DNA of 64,000 nt from Circinella minor (lineage: Eukaryota > Mucoromycota > Mucoromycetes > Mucorales > Lichtheimiaceae). Each line of letters starts with the position of its first letter. Position 1 is the stretch's first letter. The position numbers and the translations under genes were made by a program. Positions 46,226-59,347 of the stretch are shown here, piece by piece. Location of the stretch: positions 140,325 to 204,324 of the forward strand of contig JAEPRB010000049.1 in NCBI GenBank assembly GCA_016758965.1, in the 5' to 3' direction. The notes beneath the pieces are model-generated. The model saw only the letters and a list, made by a program, of their open reading frames with translations, made no database searches and was not told the DNA's origin.

Positions 46226-47085
46226 TATTGAATTATATATTATGCATTAAGAGAGAAGAAAAAGAAAATAAATAGTTTATTAAGGGAAATAAAAAAAACT
46301 TGGGCTTTTGGTGTTTTTGTGAAACACAATGAAAAAGCGCAAAAAAAAAAATTGAGACGCGTGTAAATTAAAATGCAAAAAATTTATTTCATCATTTTTT
46401 ATATTTGACTATCATTTTTTTTGTTTTTTTGTTCTTGTATATGTAATAAAAAAAAATGATCAAATTACAATCAAAGTCATTGAGGTTTCATTGTTAATAA
46501 TTAGTTTTATATCTTTTGATTTGAGAACTGAGTCGTTTAATTATTAAAAAAGTGATCTTGTACTCTATCTCAAAGTGTTTTTTAACAATGTTGTTCCTGA
46601 ACTGGAATTAATCTGTTACTTTTTTTATAATAATATACAATATACTTTTATCTAAAAAGTCTAAAAAAAAAAGAAAGAATTTATATAATCACTTGTCTTT
46701 ATATCAATTAAAATATGCTAAACTTGTTATAATGAAACTTTTATTTTATAATTTAAATATTATTAAACTATTAAAATGAATTCACTATCAATCATTTGAA
46801 TTGAAAAATTATCTATGTATATTGCATAGAAAAAAGAAGTTTGACAGGTAAACTAAAATAATAGTATATATAGGGTGATACAGAAAAAACACTCGATTCT
46901 TTAAGTTTCGGTTGACATTCAGTTTCCGACATGCTTTTTATATTGTCAGCCACCATAAACCTGACACCTTTCATTTTCTCGCTCACTCGTGTAGTAATAT
47001 ATATAACTCCACTATTTTCTCCCCCCCTCTTTCATTCCCCCTCCTCCCCTTTAAACCAACTTTCATCTAAAAAAAATATTAGAAA
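46226..47085. other. bidirectional promoter region
   Basis: About 860 bp between divergently transcribed genes (PIP-box-like on the minus strand, CCT6 on the plus strand). Very AT-rich. C-rich pyrimidine stretches around 47010-47050 lie just upstream of the proposed CCT6 start and are probably 5' UTR. Confidence 0.55.
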
Positions 47086-49670
47086 ATGTAAAAGAATCGT
47101 TTTTTTACTTATAATTTAATATCGTATTTTTTTTAAAAAAAAAGAAACTAACACTATTTTATTCTATTTTAGGGCATCCTCTGCCTTGAAAATGATCAAT
47201 CCAAACTCGGATGTTGCTCGACGCGGTCAAGCACTCCAGATGAATATTACTGCTGCGATCGGTCTTCAAGATGTTTTACGATCGAACTTGGGTCCTCGAG
47301 GAACCATTAAAATGTAAGCATCGTAAAAATAAAAATAAAAATAAATCAGTCTGTCAAATAAAAAAAAAAAAGATGAAATATTTGGATGACAAAAAAAAAA
47401 AAAAAAAATACATGACGCGTGTGATGATTTCCTATAATTGTTCAATACCTTTTTTTTTTTTTTTTGACATTTTCGCTTGTTATTTTTTTATTCTTATTAT
47501 TTATTTTTTCTACTACTTGAATGACATTATAATACTTTTTGAATTGAATATGTTATGTTTACTAAAGATGTATATATTTCATTTATTGAATACGTAATAT
47601 TTAGGTTGGTTGACGGTGCCGGTGCTATTAAGCTTACAAAAGACGGAAAGGTTTTATTGAGTGAAATGGTATGTCTCTTTATATATATAGATATCGTTGT
47701 TGTTTATATAGGCATACACTATACTCTCTTTTTTAAATTACATTTTTTTTTTGATTTTAAACATTCTTTTTTTTTCTGTTTTTGAATGTTATATTATATT
47801 AGCAAATCCAACATCCTACAGCTGCTATGATTGCCAAGGCAGCAACTGCACAAGATGAAATTACAGGTGATGGTACTACATCAATTGTCTTGTTAGTTGG
47901 TGAACTTTTGAAGCAAGCGGAGCGCTATGTGTCGGAGGGTCTTCATCCACGTGTCATTACTGAAGGTTATGATCTTGCCAAAAAGGAATCTTTGAAGGTA
48001 TGTAATGAATAATAGGAAGGTAGAGGAGTGAGTGAGAGAAAAAAAAACGGGCAGTTTATATATGGATTGAAAACAAAGGAAGGGAGGAAAAAAAAACAAG
48101 TTATTCATATATTGTTATTATTTTTAGTTCTTGGAAGACTTTAAGACACCCAAAGAAGAAGTTGATCGTGAATTACTCGTTTCTGTTGCTCGTACTTCTC
48201 TTCGTACCAAGGTGCATCGTGCATTAGCAGATACATTGACTGAAGCTGTTGTGGACTCTGTTCTTGCTATTCAACGTGAAGGTCAACCCATTGATTTACA
48301 TATGGTTGAAATCATGAAGATGCAACATCGTTCTGAAACCGAATCACGACTTGTCCGTGGTCTTGTATTGGATCATGGTGCTCGTCATCCTGATATGCCC
48401 AAGAAAGTAACTGATGCTTTCATTCTTACCTTGAATGTTAGTTTGGAATATGAAAAGAGGTTCGTAATAACAATTTATAAGGAGGTTTCAGTTTTTTTTT
48501 TTCGTTTGCTTGTATATTGGGTCATTCCCCTCCCCCCACCCAAAAAAAAAACAACGAACTCTATTTTTTTTTTTTTTGCTCTTCAGGATTGAAATTTTTC
48601 AAAGAAACTAAAAAATTGAAACCTTCTCTCTGTCTCTTTTATTTTTTTTGGGTGGTAATAGTGAAATCAACTCTGGTTTCTTCTACTCAACTCCTGAACA
48701 ACGTGAAAAGCTTGTTGAAAGTGAACGAAAGCATGTCGATGATAAGCTTCGTAAGATTGTTGAATTCAAAAACACTGTTTGTACAGGTGAAAATGCCAAC
48801 AAGGGCTTTGTTATTATCAATCAAAAGGGTATTGATCCCCTTTCTTTGGATATCCTTGCCAAGCACAATATTTTTGCATTGCGTCGTGCTAAGCGACGTA
48901 ATATGGAACGTCTTCAATTGGCATGTGGTGGTGTTGCTCAAAACTCTGTTGATGATCTTTCACCTGAAGTACTCGGTTATGCAGGTTTGGTATACGAACA
49001 TGTTTTAGGCGAGGAAAAGTATACCTTTGTAGAAGATGTCAAGGATCCTTATAGTGTTACCATTCTTATCAAGGGTCCTAACCCACATACTATTGCACAA
49101 ATCAATGATGCTGTACGTGATGGTCTTCGTGCCGTCAAGAATGCTGCTGAAGACAAGTCAGTCGTTGCTGGTGGTGGTGCTTTTGAAGTAGCATGTTCTC
49201 AACATCTTGTAGAATTCAAAAAGACCGTGAAGGGTCGTGCTAAAATGGGTGTACAGGCATTTGCAGATGCTTTACTTGTGATTCCCAAGGTACTTGCACA
49301 AAATGCCGGTTTCGATGTTCAAGATGTCATTGTAGCTCTTCAAGAAGAACATCAAGAGGGTCATATTGTTGGTGTAGACTTGAAGACTGGTGAAACTATG
49401 GATCCCAAGATCGATGGTGTTTGGAATAACTACAGAGTACATCGTCACATGCTTCACTCATGGTAAGTTTATGCGTCGTTTTAGGATGATAATGTCTTGG
49501 AAATTACATTTAATCCTATTTTCCTTTTTTATATATATATACATATATAATTAATAACAAAATTTTTTTTATTACTATCTAGCTCTGTAATTGCAAGCAA
49601 CTTATTATTGGTAGATGAAATGATGCGTGCAGGACGAACGTCATTGAAGGGCCCTGATCATATGGCTTAG
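47086..49670 (+). CDS. CCT6: T-complex protein 1 subunit zeta (CCT6), cytosolic chaperonin subunit
   Basis: CCT/TRiC folds actin, tubulin and other proteins in the cytosol using ATP. Proposed exons: 47086-47087, 47173-47313, 47605-47668, 47803-47997, 48128-48459, 48662-49462, 49583-49670, giving 540 aa, the normal subunit length. Zeta-type landmarks: [56 protein letters not shown], the ATPase motif [92 protein letters not shown], and [20 protein letters not shown]. The start is special: the acceptor at 47171-47172 requires two bases from upstream, and AAAAT-GTAAAAG at 47083-47094 supplies AT before a donor, making ATG GCA TCC TCT (MASSALK). If that splice is wrong, Met at 47192 is the fallback start, losing 7 residues. 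Confidence 0.96.
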
Positions 49671-49970
49671 AATATTATTATTATTTTTTTCTTGAAGAAA
49701 TAAAAAAAAAAGAAAAGAAAAAAAAAAGTGGAGTAGCAAGTTTTTTTTTTATATACTTAATAACAAACAAAAATTATATAGGCAAATTATTTCACATTAA
49801 AAAGAAAAGTAGAATGTAAAATTCTTATAGTAAAGAGAAAAAAAAAAGAGAGTGAGTTCACTTGAAGACATAGCGTGGAAGAGGAAAAAGTCATTCAAAA
49901 TGTGTATACAAAGTAAAAAAAAAAAAAAAAAAGAAGAGGAGTGGGGGGGGGAGAGGTTGTAATAAGTAGT

Positions 49971-50318
49971 TTAAAACCTTCTATCTACAGTACGAAGTTG
50001 TTCACGTACAGCTAAAATACTTTGTTTTATTCTTTGATCTTGATCTCGTAATTCTTGTTCTTCACGTCGAAGTCGAGCCACTTCTTCTCGAAGTTCTTGT
50101 TCACGAGATAATAACTTGGCTCGCATGGATGAAGTATCACTACTTCCTCCACTATTTGGACTTGTTGGTGATCCACCACCATAATACATCCCTTTTCCAC
50201 TATTATCATTCATCATTCGACTCGATGGACCCATCGAGGAAGTAGGTGATGGAATATTCTTGCGATAATAATATGGGCTATTATTATTATTACCCGCCAT
50301 TCTAGGATCAGCCATCAT
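49971..50318 (-). CDS. small coiled-coil hypothetical protein (115 aa)
   Basis: Single exon. The start is MMADPR (either Met possible). The N-terminal 60 residues are disordered and rich in Gly, Ser, Asn and Tyr (NNNNSPYYYRKNIPSPTSS, GKGMYYGGGSPTSPNSGG). The C-terminal 50 residues form a strong heptad coiled coil (LLSREQELREEVARLRREEQ, LRDQDQRIKQSILAVREQLR) up to the stop. Codon use is like the neighbours. It converges with CCT6, about 300 bp apart. The family is not recognised. Confidence 0.65.
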   Translation of the reverse strand: MMADPRMAGNNNNSPYYYRKNIPSPTSSMGPSSRMMNDNSGKGMYYGGGSPTSPNSGGSSDTSSMRAKLLSREQELREEVARLRREEQELRDQDQRIKQSILAVREQLRTVDRRF

Positions 50319-51868
50319 ATTGCTTTATAAAAATGTATAAATAGAGTTGTATAAATAAAAAGATATTATAATTATGTTTATATTTTGACTGTAATAATAT
50401 AGCAAAAAATATAAATGTAAAAAAAAAAAAAAAAATGGGAATAGAAGAGAAAAGATATGTATCTTTTTTTTTAAAAAAAAAACTAGTTAGAATATATATA
50501 ATGCAAAATATATTTTATAGTAATATTCTTTTTTTTCTTTATGAGAAAGACTCCTTGAAAAAAAAAGCTCCTCAACAAAATTGGAATAAGGAGTTGAGGA
50601 GTGAGTAACAAAGAGAAATTATTACTACGTATCTCTTTTCTTTATTAGTTTTTTAAAAAGAAAAGTCTCCGTTCCCATGCACTGTTGTATATTATTTAGA
50701 CGCCAAATAATAATAAAGTATACAGCTAGGGGACATAATAATAATGAATAATAATTGGGAGAATACGTAAAACTTTGACATAACACGTTTGGAACTATAT
50801 ATACTTTAAAATTATCCAAGCTGCTGGGTATCCTAAATCAGTAATGATTCGTATAGGACTGGTTCTAATATCTGTTTCTCACCCCTACCTCAAAATCAAA
50901 TCTTTTTAACCTTTCACCCCTTCACTACGTACGTAAACAAAACACATGCATTTCATCCAATTTTCAACAACTATAAGATGTTCTTCTAAATACCACAAAT
51001 AGATTATGATTATATAAACTCAAGTTATATATTACGTATTTTTAACATTGGGCTTTAAAAAATAGTTATTTTGTATCCCAGTACGTAACCCGATATTTTT
51101 GCATAATTTGTAAAGTACGTATCTTGTACAAATAAAACAAATATATATATAAGAAAATTGCTTCCGCAGACGAACGACGCATAGATAGTAAAATATCATG
51201 TTTAGGAGCAATCAACAGTCACCAATTATTATTACTAAATTATTCATTATGTCGTAATACTAACTGACATGTTCCTTTTTTTATTATTGCTATTGTCAAT
51301 TATTTTATTACTTTAGTGTTATCTAACAAAGAACCTCAAACTATTTTATTATTATATAATGTAAACTAGACATAACATATTACTATTATCTTTCTTTTTA
51401 TTCACTACGTAAAACGCGGAATAATGCCTGTTTCATCATAATACACATGGTTGAAAGGGTTTCCCCGAGCAAAAAAAAAATAATAAAAAAAAAAGATGAA
51501 TATCATATTCTATAAAATTTGTTCCCTTATTTTTCTTTTATATACTTGGGTTTTTCTTTTTGTTGTTCCCCTTCCTTTGAATAATATAATTTCTCCTGAA
51601 AAGAAAAATAATAGGCCATTTGATCTATTCTTTCTCCTCTTCTTTTTTTTTCTTTTTAATAAATGTACAAAATACTATGTACGGAGTGGAGTTAAAATAT
51701 AAAATTAAATACAAATAGATAATAAATTCATGCTGTTGACCATCCTATTGTCATGGACATAAATTGGATTCATCATGTGACAAGTTGCCTAGCGACACTA
51801 GTCAGTTCTTCTTAATAGATCTACAAATGAGAATATTATTGCTTGGCAACAAACAAAATTCTTTACTT

Positions 51869-51900
<32 letters not shown>

Positions 51901-52355
51901 CCAAGAAAAAGTGTATAAAAGGTTTTTAAACCATTAGTGACAAAAAGAAAAAATATGGGTCAAGCTTTTGATGTGAAAAAAAAACTCGCATGATTCTCGT
52001 GACACAAAATGCCAAGGGAAAGTCGTAGTAACCCACACCCACAGCCATACCAAAAAGCGCACCATATATATAAAAAAAAACTAGACGTAAATAGTGTTGT
52101 ATCATAATAAATAAATAAATTTATTATTAATTTACTAAGTTTTATGCTTTCAATATAATGCATTTATATTTCTCTCAGAATAATATAATTAGGTCTTGTG
52201 TCAAACACTATTTCAATTTCTTGTGGAACAATATAAAAGAGTGTCGGAACACAATTTGATATATTATATATATATATATTTTTTTCTCGCGCCCTCTCAC
52301 GCAAGAGCGTTTAGACCTTCTTTTTTTTTTTTTTTTTTTTTACTTTTAAACCATC
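50319..52355. other. intergenic, divergent promoters
   Basis: About 2 kb between a minus-strand and a plus-strand gene. No supported gene; frames such as 51496-51702 are AT-driven and motif-free. A (CT)n microsatellite sits at about 51869-51896 and a long T run (about 52320-52341) lies just before the CAP start. Confidence 0.6.
51869..51896. repeat. (CT)n microsatellite
   Basis: A CT dinucleotide run of about 28 nt, roughly 460 bp upstream of the CAP start codon. Confidence 0.95.
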
Positions 52356-54417
52356 ATGTCAGAATTTCATTCACTTGCCAACCTCATCAAAAGACTTGAG
52401 GTTGCTACAACTCGTTTAGAAGATTTAGCTACTTCCGCATCTTCTGCATCTGCGGTTGCTGCTTCGTCTACATCACCACCTCCAGCTCCACCCACGGGTG
52501 TTTCATCTTCAAGTGATAAGTCAACACCCGCGTCTGTACAAAAACATGACGACACTGTTGGTCCTCTTCTTAAAAAGTTTCTCGATATTTCCAAGACTAT
52601 TGGTGATCCCGTTGCTACTCAGGTATATATATATATATATATAAAGTTCGAAAACTATGAAAATGTTTTCTATTTTATTTTATTTTTTTCGGATTATGTT
52701 TTTTATAACCTACTTGTTTTTATTAATCGAATGGGCGTGGGTGGGGGTCAATGAATGAATGTAAACTATTATAGGCTGCATTGGTAGCTGAAGCTATAGA
52801 AGCCGAGAAAACTATTATTCACATTGCTTCATTAGCCAAGAAACCCGACATGACTTCAAGTGTATTTATGAAATTGATTGAACCTATTCAAAAAGCTTTA
52901 TCGGGTGTAGTCGAATTGAAGGAAAAGAATCGTGGTGATCCTTTATTTAATCATTTGAGCGTTGTTGCAGAAGGTATTCCTGCACTTGGATGGTTTACTT
53001 GTGTAAGTTAAATATATGTATATATATATATATATATAGGATACATAATAATGACGAGGAAGGGGAGGAAAATTGGGTGAAACATTATGATAATGAAGAG
53101 ATAAAAAAAAAAGGGAAATCGTGAGGATATTGACTTTTTTTTCATTTTATTTGATTTGTGGAAATATTAGGAACCAACACCAGTTCCTTTCATTCGTGAT
53201 ATGAAGGATGCTGCTCAATTTTATGCTAATCGTGTTGTAAAGGAATGGAAGGATAAGTAAGTTTAATATTATTATATATTTGTTTTTTTTTTGTTTCTGT
53301 AACATAATACACATACAAACAATGTATATGATCTCTTAAACTTTCTTTTTTTTTTTTTTGTAAAATAATAATAATAATTCATTAGGGATAAAACTCATGT
53401 GGAGTGGACTCGATCATTTATTGAAATGTTAGACGCGCTTAGTGGTTATGTTAAGGAAAATTACCCTACTGGTTTAACATGGAATGCTCAAGGTGAATCA
53501 GCAGAAGCTTTTATTGGTAATGCACCAGATAGTGCATCAGCCAATCCTTCTACTACATCATCCGCTCCTCCACCTCCTCCACCAGCAGGTGGTGCACCCC
53601 CACCCCCACCACCACCACCACCACCAATGACCTTTGATGATGATGGTAACGAACAAGATACTAAGACAGGTGCAGCAGCTGTCTTTGCTGAAATCAACAA
53701 AGGTGAAAGCGTTACTGCTGGTCTTCGTAAGGTAGATAAGAGTCAAATGACTCATAAAAATCCTAATTTACGTGCTGGAAACACTGTTAGTAGTCCCAAG
53801 AAACAAGCACCTCCTACACCTTCTAAACCCAACAAATATGTTCTCAAGAAACCTGCAAAGACAACACTTGAAGCCAATAAATGGGTTGTTGAATACCATG
53901 AGAACAATAGTGAAATTATTATTGAAGATACCGCCATCAACCAAGCTGTCTATATCTTTGGATGTAAAAACTCAACTATTCGTATTAAAGGCAAGGTGAA
54001 TGCTGTCACTATGGGTAATGTATTGTTTCAAAAAAAATTGTCTATATATATATTTATAGTAAATTTATTTGTCTAATTATGTTTTTATATATAGATTCTT
54101 GTGTCAAATGTGGTGTTGCATTAGATTCTACTGTATCTACTGTTGATTTAGTTAACTGTCGTTCATTTGGACTTCAAGTCTTTCATGTAACACCTACCAT
54201 TGCGATTGATAAATGTGATAGTGGTTCTGTTTATTTATCAAAGGAAGGATTGGATGTTGAAATTTTGTCTGCCAAATCTACTTCTGTCAATATTTTAGTA
54301 CCAGAAGAAGTTGAAGGTGAAACTGATTTCAAGGAACTTCCTATTCCTGAACAATTAAAGACAACTATCGGTCCTGATGGAAAATTGGTTACTGTTTGTG
54401 TTGAACATGCTGGTTAA
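52356..54417 (+). CDS. SRV2: adenylyl cyclase-associated protein (CAP/Srv2)
   Basis: Exons 52356-52622, 52775-53002, 53171-53256, 53386-54014 and 54095-54417 give 510 aa. CAP recycles actin monomers from cofilin and, in fungi, links actin to Ras-adenylyl cyclase signalling. The N-terminus NLIKRLEVATTRLEDLA is the classic cyclase-binding RLE motif. The helical folded domain follows (VGPLLKKFLDISKTIGDPVA, PALGWFTC, FYANRVVKEWKDKDKTHVEW). A poly-Pro segment (about 253-277) can bind profilin or SH3 domains. A WH2-like stretch GLRKVDKSQMTHKNPNLR lies at about 305-322. The C-terminal beta-helix CARP domain runs from NKWVVEYHENNSEIIIEDT through VYIFGCKNSTIRIKGKVN and VALDSTVSTVDLVNCRSF to the end. 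All domains are present and in the usual order. Confidence 0.96.
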
Positions 54418-54776
54418 ATAAATCAAAAAAAAAAAAATTAAATTATGTGTTCCAAATAAATTGTTTTATTAGAATTTATTCTTTTTCAAAATTCACTCTC
54501 AAATGGAGTATTTTTTTGCCCTCTGGATGAGGGTTTCTGAGGCCTAAATATAAGATTCCTGCTGTGGAAAATGGAAATGAGTTGCGGCGTTATTATGGTG
54601 TCCAAGAAAGGGAATTGGAAAAAAAAAAAAAAAAAAAACCGCGCGCGACCCATTTGCAGAAAGTTGTGGTGGTGTGCCTTTATTATTATTACAACCTTAT
54701 AGAAAACCGGAAAACCTAATCGACTTTTATATATAATATAATTTACTTTCATTTCGTCATTATCTAACTAAAAAAT

Positions 54777-56250
54777 ATGCCCAATATACAACAAATGGAT
54801 TCAGTATCACCTGATCTCGAACATCATGTCCTTCATATTCTCGGTGTGAAAAACCCACTTGACGCACCTGATCTCGACCCAACAGAATACATCAATCGAC
54901 TCTTTCCTAATGGTAAGCGAAAAAAAAAAAATACCTTACCCAACAATTTTTTTTTTCAAACCTAAATACCATTATTAATGTGAATCAGTATATATTTATA
55001 ATTAATACGGATAATTATATCAAAATTTTAGAACAAAGTCTTTCATCAGTCGATACAGTAATAAATAAACTTCAAGCCAAGACTGATGAGTTAAGTATAG
55101 AAGCAGAACGATTAACAGGATCTCAATCTGAACCACAAACTGGAGGAGTTGAAGAATTAGACCATGCAAAAAAGGCAATACAGGTAACTTGAAAATAAAA
55201 AGAATTCAGTTTTTTTTTTTTTTGGTTCAAAAAGAAGGTTTTTTTTTACTCATATAATTTTATTTTTATTTAGGAATTGTTTCAAAAAATTCAAGATATT
55301 AAACTTAAAGCAGCTCAGTCAGAATCGATGGTGCAGGAAATTACACAGGACGTTAAATCATTAGATTATGCAAAAAGACATTTAACTCACTCAGTTACTG
55401 TATTAAAACGTCTTCAAATGTTGGGTAATCTATCTTTATTTCTATCGAAATATATATATATATATGATAAAATCCATCTAATATAATGATATTATTTATT
55501 TAGTTACGGCAGTGGATCAATTGGAAACGATGTCTCGTAATAAACAATATAAAGAAAGTGCACAATTACTTGAGGTAATTTTTTTAAATGGATTCTGTTT
55601 AATATTTTTTTTCAATATAATATATAAGTTAGATATTAATAATCATAATGTATTATAGGCTGTTATTCAATTGATGCAACATTTTAAATCATATAAAGGT
55701 GTTCAACAAGTTTCGGAGCTATCAGACCGTATTACCCAACTTCAAAAAGATCTTGACAGCTGTGTACTACGCGAATTCGAACATGGGTAATAATAATAAT
55801 AATAGTAATGAACATGGATAAAAAAAAATGGATTGAACAAATAATGAATTAAACTCGAGAAAAATATAGGTTCGAAAAAGATGGTAGTTTAATTGGTCAA
55901 ACATGGTTATTACATGATACATGTTTAGTGGCTAGTGCTCTTGGAGATAAAACCAAGTGAGTTATTTTTCTTGATTTATTTATTAAAATCATAATGATTA
56001 TTTATTTATTTTACTAACTGATCCAGGGAGAAAATAATAAAGCGATATGTCGACTTGCAACTTATGGATTATCGACAGATTTTTAGAAACGCAGAAGAAG
56101 TTTCTCAATTAGATAATATTTCACGACGTTATGCTTGGCTTAAACGTTTATTAAAAACATTAGATGAAAAACATGCTGACATTTTCCCTCCTCAATGGTT
56201 TGTTACTGCTCGAGTATGTGAACAATTTTGTAATTATACCAGGTATATTG

Positions 56251-56283
<33 letters not shown>

Positions 56284-58693
56284 TACAAATCAAAAATATG
56301 AAAAACAGAGAGAAAATAGAATTAGGAAAGTTTTGACAAGAAATGAAATTAATAAATAATAGATCAGATATGGAACAAGTATTGGCTGCTTTACCACAAC
56401 CTGATGTAAAAGAATTGTTACATGGACTCCAATTAACCATTGAATTTGAAGCACAATTAACGAAACGATACGAAAAATTGGTAAATAACATACACATTTT
56501 TGTGTTAACTCATATGGATTATCGACTTTTAGTAACGAATGTATAAACTAAATGATAAGGATTATTACTTTTTATTATTATATTAGATAAAATTGGGTGT
56601 TGATCGCCCATTTAACTTTACAAGATCTATTTCTTCAAGTTTCCAACCCTATCTATGGATATATATTAATGCTGAAGACCAGTAAGTTTATAATTTTCAT
56701 TTTTAAATGATATTTTCCCAACCCTATCTATCAGATAATAAAGAAAGAAAAAGATTAATTTAACTTATTGTATCTTGATTTTTTATTATTAGAACATTAA
56801 CAAGTATGATTAACTCATATGTTGATTCTGATATGAATGCGGATGATGATGGTAGTATGGTAGTACTTCCATCAAGTACAGATTTATTTTATTTTTATCG
56901 AGAAACATTGGTACAATGTGCCAAATTCTCTACTGGAAAAGCATTTTATGATTTATGTCAATTGTTTGCCAAACATTTACATGCGTATTGTAATATTGTT
57001 TTACTTGGTGGTGTTTCAAGGTAATTACAGATAATTTAATAATCAAATCTATTTGATACTAAATTAAAACTTATTAACTACAATAGAAATGAAAAAAATA
57101 ATAATTTATCCACTGAAAATTTACGTTTTATCACTTTGGCATTAAATACTGCAGATTATTGTTGTATGACTACATCACAGGTAAACTTTCTTATTATAAA
57201 GGATAAATGATATAAATAAAATATGTTTTTTTTTTCCTTTGAAAAAAAAAAAGAAAAGAAAACTAACATAGAAAATGAAAGTTAGAAGAAAAGTTAAAAG
57301 AAAAAGTAGATGATGAATATCAAGAAAAAATTAGTTTTGAAACGGTTAAAGAAGATTTTATGAGGTAAACATTTTTTCTTTCTTTTTTTCTTCTCTTCTT
57401 TTTTTTTAATATGTCGATAATACTAAAAGATAATCATTTTAAAAATTAGTGCTGTTTCGCAATGTATTGATTCTGCAGTACGAAGTATTGAATCTTGTTG
57501 TGAACCTCATTTACAACAAATGATTAAATTACCTTGGAGTGTATTGGATACAGTAGGTGATCAATCCGAATATGTTAGTCAACTTCAAGATGTAGTGAAA
57601 CGTTATGTAACAGTGATTGGACGAACTATTGCAAATAAACGATATTTCCGAACATTTGGTGATCGATTTGTCGAATCCTTTTTATCAAAGTATATTACAT
57701 ATATTTTCAGATGTAAACATATATCCGAAATTGGTGCAGAACAGGTATAAATGTATATCTTTTTTTTTTTAAAAAAAAAAGTATATAGATGATTATTATT
57801 GATGTAACAATAATGATGAATTAATATAAGATGTTTTTTTTTTATATAAAATTATATTCATTTAGATGTTATTGGATACCCATGCTATAAAAACACTTTT
57901 ATTGGATATACCCTTAATGGGAGTTGAAGGAGCAGTTACTGTTCCCACTTTGTAAGTGAAAAAAAAAAAAGAAAGTATCATAATGAAACAGAAAAAAAAA
58001 GAAGAATGGTATATCTCATTTGAAATATAATCATTATATAGATATGGAAAACTTGTAAGTAAAGGTATATCTAAGGCTGAAACCTTATTAAAGACGGTCA
58101 TGACCCCTATGGATCCTATTGATGGTTACGTTGAAAATTATATATTCCTTATTGCTGATAGCAACATGACAAATTTTTCACGTATATTGGAACTAAAGGT
58201 AAATGATATCAATAATAATAATAAAAAGCAATAAGATCCAATATTAACAAATTATTTTATTAATATTATGAAGGGAGTGAAAAAACCAGAACAAGGACCT
58301 TTATTAGACGCATTTCAACGACGTATAATGCAACATTCCAATGATCTTGCGGAAAATTCAAATATTTTACCTGTCACAGAAACTGGTAATACATCTATAC
58401 CAGCATCATCCAATTTACCTAGTGCTATCACTACTTCTTTATCAACTATTGCTACCTCTGCTTCCAATTTTAATCCAAATTCCCTTCCTCCTTTTGCTCG
58501 AAATATGCAAGGATCACCGACACTTTATTCTGCATCACCTACAACTGATGGAGCATCATCTCCATTTGGTAATACTGGGGGCGGTAATAGAGCTGGTAGA
58601 TTAAATGAAAACTTTAGAAAATTAGTCATGACTGGTATGGCTTTCCGAAAAGATCTTCAGGAACGTCGTGAACAACAAAACCGACGTACTTAA
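54777..58693 (+). CDS. VPS53: VPS53, GARP tethering complex subunit
   Basis: Sixteen exons join in phase: 54777-54912, 55032-55183, 55274-55424, 55504-55574, 55659-55786, 55870-55956, 56027-56242, 56363-56480, 56587-56681, 56793-57020, 57087-57180, 57282-57364, 57450-57744, 57866-57951, 58042-58198, 58274-58693, giving 838 aa. VPS53 with VPS51/52/54 tethers endosome-derived vesicles at the trans-Golgi. Landmarks: FDPTEYIN-like [20 protein letters not shown] at the N-terminus; the coiled-coil core [25 protein letters not shown] (strongest family signature); [40 protein letters not shown]; and in the C-terminal part [37 protein letters not shown]. The last exon ends in a Ser/Thr/Pro-rich tail after [18 protein letters not shown]. 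It is the most intron-dense gene in the window. Confidence 0.95.
56253..56280 (+). repeat. poly-T tract in a VPS53 intron
   Basis: A run of about 28 T lies in the intron between exons 56027-56242 and 56363-56480, close to the donor. It is a likely site of length variation or assembly error. Confidence 0.9.
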
Positions 58694-59347
58694 TAAATAA
58701 ATAAAAAGACAGTATACATCTTTTTTTTTTTTCACTAGTAATCGTTATATTTTGTTTTGTTTTCTCTTTTAAATGAATTACGTAGCAATTTATAAGAATG
58801 TAAATAGGAAAACACAAAATCATATTAATTGTATCGAACATAATATACAATTGATTATACGTATTTTTTTCTTTTTTAGACAAGTAAAAGAGATAATGTC
58901 ATTTAACTAATTAGTAATGGCTCTTCTCACTAACATGATATGTCGCAATGGATACGATGTAATACACAAGGAAGGATCCGCGATATGCATTATAATTTGG
59001 TGTTACATCCCAATGACATAATTTCTGTATAGTTTATGAAGCCCAATGATATTAATGTGAAACACAGAAAATTAAAACAAGAAGAAACCATGACAACGTC
59101 TGATTTAGAAATTATTTATATTATCTGTATACAATATGTATTATGTTTGCAAAATAGTTGTTCATGACAATAAATTGACTTGAAAAAGAATACTACAAGA
59201 TGGTGTTTGAATAAAATGCTAAAATGTTATTGTTATTATTTAATAAAATGTGATAAAAAAAATGCATAAAAGAAAAAGGAGAAATTATTATTATTATTAT
59301 TACAATAGTATGGAAAATAGTGAAGGCATTAGTATAAATCCAAATGT
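58694..59347. other. intergenic between convergent genes
   Basis: About 650 bp, the 3' flanks of VPS53 and the LRR gene. Nothing further seen apart from AT-rich sequence and an ATT-repeat at about 59286-59300. Confidence 0.7.
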
